From contig NJPS01000020.1 of the NCBI GenBank assembly GCA_002946415.1, positions 124,001 to 188,000 on the forward strand: a DNA stretch of 64,000 nucleotides. Reading direction: 5' to 3'. The notes under the pieces were generated by a model, which was given only the letters and a program-made list of their open reading frames with translations, was not told the origin of the DNA and ran no database searches. Below, one piece after another: positions 43,337 to 54,685 of this stretch (its first letter is position 1; every line of letters begins with the position of its first letter). The translations under genes were made by a program, and so were the position numbers. This DNA comes from Rutstroemia sp. NJR-2017a BVV2. Its lineage: Eukaryota > Ascomycota > Leotiomycetes > Helotiales > Rutstroemiaceae.

Positions 43337-45013
43337 TTATGACGAAGTATTAGTACCCGACCCTGAATTTGCTATGCCATCCTCCATCGTCTCTTCCAGT
43401 TCTGGCTTCTCTGCTGCTGCTGCTGTCGTCATCATCCAGTCGTCGCTACGTTCCATCTGAACCTTGCCCATTTTCTTGTGGGCATCACAGTCTTCACATC
43501 CAGCATCATGCTGCTCATCCTGAATCTCCACGTGGGAATTCCCGGCGATATTTATATCGTCACCTCTTTTCAAATCGAGTCCGGTTGCTTTACACAATTC
43601 TTCATATTCTCTCCATCGCAAGTTGGTACTCTCGTTCCTTGCTGATTCACGGAAGTGGAGTTCCACGCTTTGAAGGCCTTTGGGACACCCCCATCCATTT
43701 CGATCACCGGCAATTGTTTTTAAAAAGGCATTGGAATTGAAAAGTTGCGAAGCAGCACAGTTGTTATCGACATGGACACTATCCCTCAGCACGAGTGTTT
43801 CTAAGGAATCCGGCAACCTTGACAAAGCTTCTAGATAATTGTCCGTCGATGCAGTAGTTTCGCCATGACCAAAGAGGAGATGTGCAGAAACATCCAGTGC
43901 TTTCAGATGCGTGAAAGTTGAAAGACCACTTAAGGGCAGGCAGCTCGGTTGGCCATCATTCGTATGGAACTGTGGTGGCTGCCTGAGTCGTTTTTGTGTC
44001 ACTCTGAGGGTTTGGAGTGTTTGAGAAAGGTGCTGAATCGAGGCAGCGAGAACCGATGGCGTTAAGTCAAAGTGCAGGTTCTCACGGTTACCATTTTCTA
44101 GATCATATTGAAAATCCCAAGAAAAGTGTTGGAGGCTGTTGAAGTAGGAGAGAAATGTGGATAATGATTCGTGGCGCATAACGGTGTGTGTCAGCGTTAA
44201 GGAAGTGGCGTTGAATGTGAATCTAGGAAGTGGATAGGTATACAGTGTTGAAAGAGTATAAGATTCATCAGGCTGACGATCTGGAGAGTAGTGAAAGTCG
44301 GATATCATGTGGCCGCACACCTTGCGGACGGAGGGAAGGGAGAGGAAGGGAAAGACACGTAGGAATTCGAATCCCATCCGAGGGTGGTAGATTGCATCAT
44401 GTTTGGCAAGTCGCACAGTATGGACTTTCGAAAGTGCGTACGGCTCGCCTGTGCTTGTACGTTGGAGTGTAGCAGCACGTAAAAGGACGGTTTCGAGGTA
44501 TGGGTAGCCGTACGGACATCCTGATGCGTGATTCACAATGTTGATTTCTTCGAGATTTGGAAGAAGACTGACAATCAACCCGACAAGAGCATCCCAGTTC
44601 CCCGCCTCGATCATGGGCAGAAAGTTCGATTCAATCAACTCAGTGAATGAAGAACATCGTTCTCCACTGGGAGTGTGTGTTATCTTCTTGAGTGCTGCTC
44701 TGATAATTTTCCAGTCATCTTCGCTCATCATCCCCATAGAGATATCAGTACAATAGCCAAGCAGCGCGTTGGCAGTGAATTTCTTCACATATTTGGCTAG
44801 GGATGGTTTTCGGGTAATGCTTCTGAGAAAGAACGATAGAGCTTCGCAACCATCACCCAGCTGGATGAAGTGGGAGTACAGGTAGGGCTCGCAGAACTGG
44901 TGTAATGTCTTCGAGCATAAAGAGAGTGCAGCAAGCGTCTTTCTGGACTCAATACTCCGCAACAACTCTACCAAAATATCGTCATGAAGCTTTTGGGAAA
45001 TAACGGAAGGCAT
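43337..45013 (-). CDS. F-box-like hypothetical protein
   Basis: One exon on the minus strand, 558 residues, no intron. The N-terminus (LHDDILVELLRSIESRKTL, then LSLCSKTLHQFCEPYLYSHF) has the spacing of an F-box, the Skp1-binding helix set of SCF ubiquitin ligases. Downstream are Leu-rich strand/helix alternations such as LPDSLETLVLRDSVHV and GCPKGLQSVELHFRESARN that look like irregular leucine-rich repeats, the usual substrate-binding part in fungal F-box proteins. The C-terminus is acidic and Ser-rich (disordered). The substrate is unknown. Such genes are numerous and fast-evolving in filamentous fungi. Confidence 0.75.
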   Translation of the reverse strand: MPSVISQKLHDDILVELLRSIESRKTLAALSLCSKTLHQFCEPYLYSHFIQLGDGCEALSFFLRSITRKPSLAKYVKKFTANALLGYCTDISMGMMSEDDWKIIRAALKKITHTPSGERCSSFTELIESNFLPMIEAGNWDALVGLIVSLLPNLEEINIVNHASGCPYGYPYLETVLLRAATLQRTSTGEPYALSKVHTVRLAKHDAIYHPRMGFEFLRVFPFLSLPSVRKVCGHMISDFHYSPDRQPDESYTLSTLYTYPLPRFTFNATSLTLTHTVMRHESLSTFLSYFNSLQHFSWDFQYDLENGNRENLHFDLTPSVLAASIQHLSQTLQTLRVTQKRLRQPPQFHTNDGQPSCLPLSGLSTFTHLKALDVSAHLLFGHGETTASTDNYLEALSRLPDSLETLVLRDSVHVDNNCAASQLFNSNAFLKTIAGDRNGWGCPKGLQSVELHFRESARNESTNLRWREYEELCKATGLDLKRGDDINIAGNSHVEIQDEQHDAGCEDCDAHKKMGKVQMERSDDWMMTTAAAAEKPELEETMEDGIANSGSGTNTSS

Positions 45014-46571
45014 TTTTGTCGCTTCCTCTGGTCGCTGTATGTTTCACTCGATTGTGAGTCACGAACAGTTACAAACACAAAGAGGGGAGGAATAAAACGC
45101 AGGTAGCTCGGATAGACTCGAGGGTGAGAGTATATATGATACTGACAAGCATGCTGTTAACAGAGGTATTGCCTCATCAAGAGGTCGAGCACGTTGGGCC
45201 TCCATTTTTGTTGGACTTTTGAATTCTCGCCAGATTTGGGCTGGCTAAGGTGGTTCATTATTCTCTCACAGCCCAATATGAGAAACAAACGAAGAAGAAA
45301 CTGAGGTCAAGACACATAATGATCTGTGCCGATCCGAGAGATACCGTTATAGGATAACTGTACGTAGTGAGCAGCGAGGCAGAGTAAAAAGCGCCGATCC
45401 TGATATGTTAACGCGCGGTAAGATTCCACGGTTGGCCTCCGCTCGCGAAACGTCGTCGCATAATGGGCAACTATGCCCGATGGATACAATGAGATGGATG
45501 AAGGCTCGTGTAGTGCTTCATTGTATGATTCAAAACTCGAGTAATGAATCACTGTCGAGGCTGCGGCGCAACCGAGAGCGATCTTAGTCATCAACATGTC
45601 ACTTCCACGTGTTCGCCTCTTCCCCTTCCCTCCCTTCCCTTCCCTTCCCTTCTTTCGCTTCCTTTTCCATTTTCTAGACCATCACCTTTCCCATCAATCC
45701 TGCGATTCTTTTCATCAAGATCGCGACTGCTACAATGCTGTGAAGGAATACGTTATTTCTTCCTTGCTGTCTATGGCTGAATGTCTTGATGGCAAGTGCC
45801 ATGTTAGGGCAACACCATGAAGCCACCAGACAAATATAATGTTGTCCCTGAATAGGATCAATCACATTATTCCTTGGCAGGTCCCAAATGGTCAATTGTT
45901 GTTTATGGAAGGGAGAGGCTTGCTTCTGTACCTGCATTGACATTCTAAAACCTGGCAAACCAGCCCTAAAGGACAAACCAAACGGTGGAAATGCTTACAG
46001 CGGCTGAATTTTCTCTGCCTTCGTATCTGCTTCTAGCTAATTTCCTCATTACTAAGTATTCGATTGCTTTTTGGTGCCAAAAGGACTGTTTTGCAACGTC
46101 CCTATGGTTCGCCAAGGGATGGGCTGTTAAGCTGAGTTCATGCGCGTATGACCGGCTGACTGGTTAACGTGCTTCGGTAAGAAAAAGGATCTCCTGGGGC
46201 GTTAGCGATTTCCGACCAGATGCAGGTACGACCCTGTTATGCGACATGTCACTCGAAAATGTATGGGCAGTGCCCGTGGACACTCCCAAGCCAGGGAGCA
46301 TATCATGCCTGCTGTTGGTCAATTTGATAAAGTTGTTTTCATGGCTATGGGCAGAATTAGGTATACCACAGCCAAGAATATTGCTTTGTGGAGGAAAGAT
46401 ATAATCTCCTTGGGTATATAATGTAGTGAAGTCTCCATCCATCATTCTCCTCATATCTAATCATCGTCACTCCTTTGAATTCAGTCGCTCTTTAGCAAAA
46501 CACTGTCGTTCCCTCGTTACATACAGCCTACCTTTTCTTAATATATTTCAATCTTAATCAGACTAGTCATC
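45014..46571. other. Divergent region, F-box gene / GPI protein gene
   Basis: 1.56 kb between divergent starts. Contains a CCCTT-type pyrimidine repeat (45622-45652). A TATA box precedes the right-hand gene. Frames of 60-100 codons here look random. Confidence 0.5.
46415..46422 (+). promoter_or_regulatory. TATA box of the GPI-anchored protein gene
   Basis: TATATAAT lies 150 bases upstream of the ATG at 46572, followed by a C/T-rich leader with TCATCGTCACTCC. Position and context fit a core promoter. Confidence 0.6.
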
Positions 46572-48876
46572 ATGAAATTCTCGACGTGTGGCCTCTGGGC
46601 CAGTCTTGCGGCTTCTGTCCTCGCTGAAGATCTTCTATTCGTGGACACTTTCGAGTATGAAGAATTTAAAGAAGCAACAACTACGCTTGGCTATACAACG
46701 AAAGTTGTTACGAAGGCTCAGTGGAAGTTGATGACAACCGCTGACTTTGCCGCTTTCAAAGCAATCGTGATTGCGGATCCGGACTGTTCTACCAACCCCT
46801 CCGATGTTCAGTTCTTGACCGATACCAAGAACACCTGGGGGCCTGCAGTCCAGGGAAACATCGTAGTGATTGGTAAGCTCAAGACAACCCGGGTTAATAA
46901 ACTCATCTTGCTGACGAGATTCAGGCACGGATCCCACCTTCCATTTCTCTTCTCAGCCAGGAGCTAAAGTGCTTGTCGACAATTCTATCAAGTTTGCAGC
47001 GTCTGGCGTCTCTACGACTGGCACATCACAAACCGGCCTTTACTATGCTCTTTCTTGTTACTACAATAGTGTGGAATCTGCCACCATAGAATCACTCTCT
47101 TACTTCGGTGACTTCGGTGTTCGGGGAAATCTTGATTGTTACAACAAAGTTCACATTGTCGCCTCGTCCCCCGCACTTGGCACACTTGATGATGCCGCTC
47201 TTTCATCTTGGTCTTGCAGTGTCCACGAAGCGTTCTCTCACTATCCTTCCGTCGGAGTCAATGGCTTCCAGGCACTTGCCATTGCTCAAGATGTGATTGG
47301 TGATGGATCACAAACTTTCGGTGATAAGACAATTGGGTTACCTTATATCATCAGCCGTGGTGCCACACCTGCAGGATGTGGAAACGGTATCTGGGAACCA
47401 TCAGTTGGCGAAGAATGTGATGATAGCAACAAGGTCTCCGGTGATGGATGCTCAGCTAGCTGCAAGTGTGAATCTGGTCGCCCAACTGGAGACGGACATT
47501 GTCTACCACCAATCGTCGTGGACAACTCAACATCTTCCACCTATCACTCTTCTACATCTCGTTCATCGAACTCATCGACCATCTATTCATCCACTTTCCA
47601 TCCTTCTACATCCCTTTCATCTAACTCTTCGATCGTGCATTCCTCTACTTCCCGTCCATCTTCATCCGCAAGTATCTCTTACCATCCATCGAGCTCCGGT
47701 GGAAGTTCTGGAGTATACAGCAACAAGACTGTAACTGCGACTGCTACTATTCACGACACAGCAACTATCCATGACACTGCAACAATCCACGATACCGCGA
47801 CAGTTCATGATACCAAGACCGTCCATGATATCACCACCACGTGAGTCTCCCTCTTCTCGTGACTTCCATATACTAACAGAGCCCAGCACTTTCACCCCGC
47901 CACCATATAAGACACCCACGTGCCCTACCAGCGACAAGATCATTGGTGTTGAGATAATCATTCACGTCTCCATCATTGAGTCATGTACCACCATTGGAGC
48001 ATCAACACGTTCGTACATCTCTACCTACTTCGGGATACATTTTACTGATAGATTATTAGACACCTCATACATCACAAGTGAGTGTTCTACAGAACATAGA
48101 CCAATCTGGAGCACTTCAAGCGTCGGTTATCCTTGCTATGCCTGTGCCCTGTCCAGCGCCGGTGTTCCCCGCCCAACGGGAGGATTTATCACCGCCACAA
48201 CCGTACGTCTCCCTGCCTCTCCCTCTCCTCACCCAATCACTCCATCTCCCTTCTCATACCACCCAAACTAACCTCCCTCGACCTCCGCTAGACTTCCTGC
48301 CTTCCCAGCACTCCTACATCCTACACCTGGACGCCATCTCCACCCACCGTTTTACCTTGCAAAACTTGCATCCCATACACTCTCTCCACCTGCCCCGCCT
48401 ACTCCACCCTCCCACCCTCCTCAATCTACATTGTACCCGCACCCACATACGGCACCCACGCCGAAGGCTCCCACATCCCCGAGCCCTCAATCTACGTCCC
48501 TGCTGCCCCGCCCACCACCATCGTCAAGACATTCCCTGGCGGATACTCCACCACAATCATCAGCTACCCGCCGGGACCAACCGCCACGGTCGTCGTGTCT
48601 AGTATTGTTGGCGGAGGAGTGACTACCATAGTGACTTATGCTGCTCCTCCTGCACCTCCAACCCCGAGTGCAGCGAAGAGTTCTACGCTTGTGCCGGTTT
48701 GTCCGGGTGGATGTAGTAAGACGACTCCCGCGCCACCTGCAGGTACGTCGTCGGTTTTGGGTTACTCGACTTATATCCCTTTCACCGGTGATGCGGTAAT
48801 GGCGAGAGGAAGCAAGGGGGTGGCTATTATGGCTGGGACGGTGGGTGCTGTGTTTGGGTTGATGATTATGTTGTAG
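46572..48876 (+). CDS. Secreted, Ser/Thr-rich, GPI-anchored protein with DUF4215 cysteine module
   Basis: Four exons, 46572-46872, 46925-47840, 47887-48202 and 48292-48876; 705 residues. A signal peptide (MKFSTCGLWASLAASVLAED) is followed by a globular ~230-residue domain I do not recognise. Next comes CGNGIWEPSVGEECDDSN and GDGCSASCKCESG, the DUF4215/Myxococcus-type disulfide repeat. Then a Ser/Thr-rich stalk with HSSTSRSSNSS-like repeats, five ATIHDT hexapeptides, a Cys-rich segment and PAPTYGTHAEG-type linkers. The end is a hydrophobic helix (KGVAIMAGTVGAVFGLMIML) after a small-residue omega-like site, the signature of a GPI anchor. Probably a cell-wall or surface adhesin-like protein. Exon 3 is the least certain part. 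The sense is C-rich at 48200-48590 and G-rich afterwards. Confidence 0.75.
47743..47832 (+). repeat. Five 18-bp repeats encoding ATIHDT
   Basis: Five tandem six-codon units (ATIHDT x3, ATVHDT, then KTVHDI). The units differ mainly at third codon positions, so protein sequence is better kept than DNA. Confidence 0.9.
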
Positions 48877-49351
48877 GATCATGGCTCTAATGGAAATTAA
48901 AGGGGTCGGACAGCGAGCGTGAAGAACTTTTTTTTCTTTGTGAGAATTTGTTATAGAGAGGGAATGCAACGGAGGAGAGAGACATATCCAGTGGCTTTGA
49001 GTTCATTTCGTTTTAATTCGATTCTTTAACTAAGTAGACTGTCGTCATAATAGAGTACGGTGTATTAGTTTTCCTGTATGAATGAATGGTTTGGGGCTTG
49101 CTTCATCGCTGATTATCCAAGTGCTTTAACTTCAATGAATAGTCAGTCGTGCGCAATGCAAATTGATGATCATCGTTGAGGGCGTTCTAAGTGAAAGTCG
49201 TGAGCCGCTATCCCAGGACGTAAACTTGGGCGTCATTTGCGCTTTCAAACGAGACATTTTAAAGGTGTGCACAGGGGACGAAAATATAAGTGCACGCCAA
49301 AGCAGAAAAATTAATTACGAGTGGAAACATAATGAATACTATTCAACTAGC
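48877..49351. other. Convergent 3' region, GPI protein / flavin monooxygenase
   Basis: 475 bp between stops. A/T-rich, no repeat or gene seen. Confidence 0.5.
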
Positions 49352-50839
49352 CTATGTTTCCTTAGAATACGCGGGTGCATCTTCACCAGCTTTCCAGAAA
49401 TATTTTGCACCTGGATGCGACTCAGAAAGCCTGTTCTGGCCTTTAACCCCAAGATAGTTCTCTCTCAAAGTACCGCCGGGAGCAGCATAGTCGTCCCAAA
49501 ACAGACCTCTTTTTCGCAGCTCCGGTAATAAGTACTCGATCATGTCATCAAATGTCTCTGGAATACTAGCATAACTGAAATTGAAGCCATCCACGTCGGA
49601 GACCTCTACCCACCTCTCTAATTCATCCGCTACCGTCTTTGGACTTCCGATCAATTTTGCGCCATTTCCTCCCAGAATTAGGTGCTCGGCAATCGTCTTC
49701 TTATTCCACGTGAGACCTTGTGGTGATACTGATGCCCAATGATTCACCATACTTCTCACGGCAGGCGGCGCATTATCAATGAATCGGAAGTCCTCATCAT
49801 CCCCATATGAGCTTAAGTCATATCCAGACCAGCCACCAAATAATGATAATGCACCTTCCCTGTCCCCGTAGCTTGCTAACAACTCAAATTTCTCTTTCGC
49901 TTTTTCATCGGTCTCGGCTACTATCACCAGGAGACCAGCGACAATCTTAATACTGTTGGGATCTCTTCCAAGCTCCTTGGCTTGCGCGCGGATGGAGTCC
50001 ACGGATGGACGGACCAGCTCCGGCGTATGTCCATTAAGAAAAATAGCTTCAGCATGTGTAGCAGCAAATTTTCTTCCGGCAGTGGAAGTTCCAGCTTGAA
50101 ACAAGAATGGTGTTCTTTGAGGTGATGGTTCACACAAGTGCGGTCCAGGAACATTGAAATATTTCCCCTTGTGATCTATTTGCCTCACGGCCTTCGGATC
50201 CGCATATGCCCCCGACCCTGCGGGTTGCACAGCATCGTCTCGCCAGGAAGCCTCCCAGAGTTTATATGTAACATCAAGATATTCATGAGCAATACGATAT
50301 CGTTCGTCGTGTTCGATTTGTGTATCCAGACCGAGATTTCGAGCTGCTGAGTCAAGATATGAGGTTACAATATTCCATGCCACTCGTCCATTGCTGAGAT
50401 GGTCAACGGTGGAGAATCGTCGCGCAAGAAGGTAGGGAGCCTCGTATGTAGTCGAGGCAGTGACACCAAATCCTATGCTTTCTGTGGCAGCCGCCTTGTA
50501 GGAGTTTAGCCATATCTCCGCTTACTTCGGGCAATGAGTTCGACTTACCATAGCGGGCACACTGTACAACGGGTCATTGATGGGAAATTGAGAGGCCGCG
50601 GGTATGGTTGGCTCGAGGTTTGCAGGGCCCTTGTAGACATCATAACCACCAAGAACATCCGCAAAGAATATAGCATGGAACTTCGCCTTCTCGAGCTTCT
50701 TCGCAAGTTCGATCCATGACTGGATGTTCTTGTATTGCGATCCTTGATCTTTGGGGTATTTGAAGAGTCCCGGATTTAGATGACCAGGTGCTTGCATAGC
50801 AAACGCATTTATGATCAGTTGTTTCTTGTCGGAAGGCAT
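49352..50839 (-). CDS. FMN-dependent monooxygenase, bacterial-luciferase-like (NtaA/SnaA/DszA family)
   Basis: Two exons on the minus strand, 50839-50549 and 50494-49352; 477 residues. Family hallmarks: start LIINAFAMQAPGHLNPGLFK, FHAIFFADVLGGYDVY, the exon junction AATESIGFGVTAST, FSTVDHLSNGRVAWNIVTSY, SPQRTPFLFQAGTSTAGR and a C-terminal DGFNFSYASIPETFDDMIEY. These are the TIM-barrel FMN monooxygenases of the nitrilotriacetate/dibenzothiophene-sulfone type, which use FMNH2 from a partner reductase (none seen here). Substrate unknown; relatives act on aminopolycarboxylates, sulfur compounds and natural products. The family is bacterial in origin and common in Pezizomycotina. It faces the BVMO gene across a shared 1.3-kb upstream region, so co-regulation is plausible. 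Confidence 0.9.
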
Positions 50840-52129
50840 ATTGAAGGGTGACGGAACTGAGCTTGGCCAATTGAGAAGATAGAAGACAATGGCCTTTCGA
50901 TGCAGTCAAACTATGAAGGGGAAGATCAAGTGAAGACGTGAAGGAAATTCAGAACAAACAATGGAGCGAACTCATACCAACCCTTCGGTATCTGTGGGCT
51001 GGATTGTGACTATCAAATCCATTGGCAATGAGAATTACCTATCTCAATTGCTTCTGGTAACTTTTCGGGCAGTGGTTGAGAGGGAACATCCTGTCTCAGT
51101 CCACAAATTCGACGCGTAGTGGTGACTATAGATGTTTCCGTGCATGGTGCATAAGAGTGCAAAGATAGAGAAAGAGCAAGAGAGTGGTTGAGATGGACGC
51201 GGTGATTGAGCGACGATGGCGTCTTAATCCTTGCAAAACGCGCAAACCCCACAACCCCGCCAATTGCGCGAGTAGGCGAGCGAAACCTCATCTACTGTAA
51301 CATCCGGAAAGTTTGTGTGCAAGTTTGTGACAACTTTGTGTGCCAAATAGACCGGCAACGACCGAGAGAAGATGGACGACAGGATGATAATCCGCCGGAA
51401 AGATGCGGAAAATGGGTATACATCAGGGAATACTTGTCTTGTGCCTGACACCTGCGCAGGAAAATACAGAGACTTTATCAGATCAACAATATCGACAACC
51501 ACCCTTGCAATCACGGATTAAACACCAAATGTGCATCAGATTGTCAGAAGACTACTGGCTGCTTGCAATATCTAGCTTGAAGTTTCAATCTATCTAGAGC
51601 ACACCCAGAATACCCCGAAGCTGCAATCCCCCAAACATTGCCGATAACATGCATGTCATACATACACTGTAGTAAGTGTACCAGCTCCAAGTGGAGCATC
51701 GCAAATCTTATCACCCGGACCCCTCCACGCCCTTCTCGTTTTTCTTGTATCTTGATCTGCATCGAACGTACCTATCATCCCTTAGATTACCTACGGTAGA
51801 TAGCACGGCTAAATATTTTAGTCTTCGATCGATCCCTAGTGGGGTATTCCAGAGCCACATACTGGCATGATAACGCGGGCAGGTTTAAGAATCTCAAATA
51901 TGGATCCGAAGATGCTGCCATCAGATAGCCCAATAGCGTGATTGTTGCATGGTTGGGTCGTCTCTCCCTGCTTCTCTCTTGTTAGATTATGTGATTCCAG
52001 TTGTGTTCATATCTTGTAAATTGCTTCGTGCGTTTTATGTGGCATTGATCTCGGCCCAGGAGGCATCTGGAGGAGGATATTGACGACAGTTTGGTGCAAA
52101 TCTGATATTTTTGCTATTAATCTGAGATC
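50840..52129. other. Divergent promoter region, FMN monooxygenase / BVMO
   Basis: 1.29 kb between divergent oxidoreductase starts. Frames up to 96 codons occur on both strands but none looks like a known protein. No repeats found. Probably a shared regulatory region. Confidence 0.5.
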
Positions 52130-54040
52130 ATGGCGCCTTCAGCAGTAGAGCCGGAGAAACAGGGAGAGGATGCCCTTACGTCGCTGAAAACGTCTGTTTC
52201 TAAAAGTCTTGCATCTTTTATATCTGATGGACAATCTACCGAGGATGATAAATTGGGGCAGACTAAACACTCACTGCCATTTCGACATATCCCACAACCG
52301 CACTTTGAGCTGGAAGACCATCCAGTAGATGTTGTTCGGAGGCTGAAGGTATGTCGCTCATTATCTCTACATTTGTAGGATGGTGCTAACTATTGATTAA
52401 CATAGGTCGCAGTCATTGGAGCTGGCCTTGCTGGAATCAATGCAGGAATTTTCCTACCGGTCAAAGTCCCTGGCATCGATTTGACAATTTTCGAGAAGAA
52501 CTCAGATGTGGGCGGGACTTGGTTTGAGAATGTATATCCAGGGGTTCGATGCGATATACCTTCGAATGTTTATCAATCCACATTCGAACCAAACACGCAA
52601 TGGTCAGAAGAGTATGCGCAAGGAGCAGAGATCAGAAAATATTGGCAGAATGTTGCACGAAAATACAATGTCTACAAGTACTTGAAGTTAAGACATAAGA
52701 CTACCGGCGCCATCTGGAACGAGGATTTGGCAAAATGGTCGCTGAAGATTGAGAATCTGGAGAAAGGAGAAAGTTTCGAAGAACAATTCGACGTATTAAT
52801 CACTGCAATTGGCCGGTTCAATGCTTGGAAATTGCCCGATTACCCTGGCATATCTGATTTTAAGGGACACCTGCGGCATTCGTCAAACTGGGATCCCAAC
52901 TTCGATCCAACCGACAAGACCGTGGCAGTGATTGGCAACGGAGCTAGCGGATTACAACTCGTGCCGAGTCTTCAAAAAGTCGCAAAGCATCTGGATCACT
53001 ATGCACGCAGCAAGACTTGGATTGCAGGATCTTTCGGCGGAGAAGGAGAGGGGAGAACGTTAGAGCCAAAATACTTCTCCCAGGAACTTCTTAGATCATT
53101 CGAGGATCCAGATACATACTACAAATTCCGGAAGGAGCTAGAGGGCAAGTTCTATCTTCAGTTTTCTGCTCTTTTCAAGGACACAAAGGACAACAAAAAC
53201 CTTGAAGATACTTTCAGAAAGTTAATGGCTGAACGTCTTCAAAAGAAGCCGGAGTTGTTGGAACAGATCATTCCTGATTTTGCTCCCCTATGTCGTCGCT
53301 TGACACCTGGTCCCGGGTATCTCGAGGCTCTTACTGAAGACAATGTTTCCTACATTCGGACACCTATTGAAAGATTCACTGAAAATGGCATCATAACGGT
53401 TGATGGAACTGAACGAAAAGTTGACGCAGTTATATGTGCCACGGGCGCAAACATCGACATGCGCCCACCTTTTCCGATAGTTGCCTATGGTCATGATTTA
53501 CGCGACACGTGGAGTTCCGACCCCCTTACATATCTTGGCCTTGCCGCACCTTCTTATCCTAATCTTCTTTTCGTCTCTGGCCCCAATGCTGCCGGTTATA
53601 GTGGCACCGTTCCAAACCAGACTGAGACTCAAGTTACCTACCTAGCAAAGCTACTGCGTAAAGTGAGTCAGCAGAATATCAAGACTTTTGTTCCATCGCA
53701 CGATGCCACAAACGATTTCATCGCATACAGTGATGCATTCTTCCCAAGGACTGTATGGACAGATAACTGTAGTTCGTGGAGCAATAGTGGTAGACCCGGC
53801 GGAAGAATTCATGGTCATTGGCCCGGAAGCGCATCCCATGTCAATTTTGTAAGGAAAGATCCAAGGTGGGAAGACTGGGAATGGACATATAGGAATAAAT
53901 CAGGTAATCGATTTGGGTACCTGGGCAATGGATGGACAGTGAAGGAGACTGTGGAGGGTAGTGATCGGACGCCGTATCTGAAGCGTCCAGATCAGGTGGA
54001 TCTTAGAAGCTATCATGAGGAATGGTTTGAGGGTATATAG
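52130..54040 (+). CDS. FAD-dependent Baeyer-Villiger-type monooxygenase
   Basis: Two exons, 52130-52348 and 52406-54040; 617 residues. The intron falls just before the first Rossmann motif: VAVIGAGLAGINAGIFL (FAD), then DVGGTWFENVYPGVRCDIPS. The BVMO fingerprint FxGxxxHxxxW/D is present as FKGHLRHSSNW, followed by the NADPH Rossmann VAVIGNGASGLQLVPSLQ. Later ICATGANIDMRPPFP and LFVSGPNAAGYSG fit the C-terminal half. Reaction: O2/NADPH-dependent oxidation of a ketone to an ester or lactone, or a related hydroxylation. A ~70-residue N-terminal arm is Ser/Asp/Glu-rich. The genes around it (FMN monooxygenase, transporter, broken SDR and FMO, lipase, regulator) suggest a catabolic or secondary-metabolite cluster. 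Confidence 0.92.
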
Positions 54041-54653
54041 ATCAGTCAACGTGCTTCTTTTCCGGATATTTTGGTGTAGTCCTAGATTCTAGGCTGGATA
54101 GTAGACCTAGACGTTAACACCGAGAGAATTCCGTAGTGCCACGAAGTAGATTCTTTTCCGCATAGGGCCGTTGTGCAGGCGAAGCAAGTACAGGCAAGGT
54201 CTCCATTGATCCGTCAGGGGAATTCCAGAGGTGCTTCGAAATCCGATTCCAGATCCAGGACTCTCCAATCCGCGCAAAGGGTACAACTTCAGTTTCCTTG
54301 TGGACATTTTATCAAACTTTCATCGGTTCCCAAGCTCACAGCGTAAACGCAATTGACGACCTTCAATCAGCTACGTTTACTGCCCGGAAATTTTCACGGC
54401 AATTATAATATCCTTATCTGTAAAGAAACTTCAGTGTCTTTAGTGGGATAGGCTCCCAGTGGGTCTGTGTATGCGCCATGACAAGGTCCTGATTTCGTGC
54501 TCGCACGCCATGCCTACTCGGAACATCAACTGTTATCGTGCATGAACCCTCACACATGAGTGTCTGTTTGCTTGTTACATAAGTTTTCCAAAATCCCCAA
54601 TACAAAAATGGCACCTCAAGCGTACCCTTCAATCTCACGAATCATCTATCGCA
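54041..54653. other. Intergenic region upstream of the UNC93-like gene, with overlapping uORF
   Basis: 613 bp between the BVMO stop and the transporter start. An ATG at 54608 opens a 25-codon frame that ends at 54685, past the main start at 54654 in another frame. No other feature. Confidence 0.55.
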
Positions 54654-54685
54654 ATGACGGTCCTGAACAAATCGGGGGTGATTGA
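54608..54685 (+). promoter_or_regulatory. Upstream ORF overlapping the UNC93-like start
   Basis: ATG at 54608 in strong context (AAAAATGG), 25 sense codons, stop TGA at 54683-54685. It overlaps the main ATG (54654) out of frame, so ribosomes using it cannot reinitiate there. Whether the transcript includes it is unknown. Confidence 0.5.

Noticed and set aside
54107..54307. 66-codon minus-strand frame after the BVMO
   Set aside because: No homology, no neighbours in frame, and composition like the surrounding intergenic DNA.
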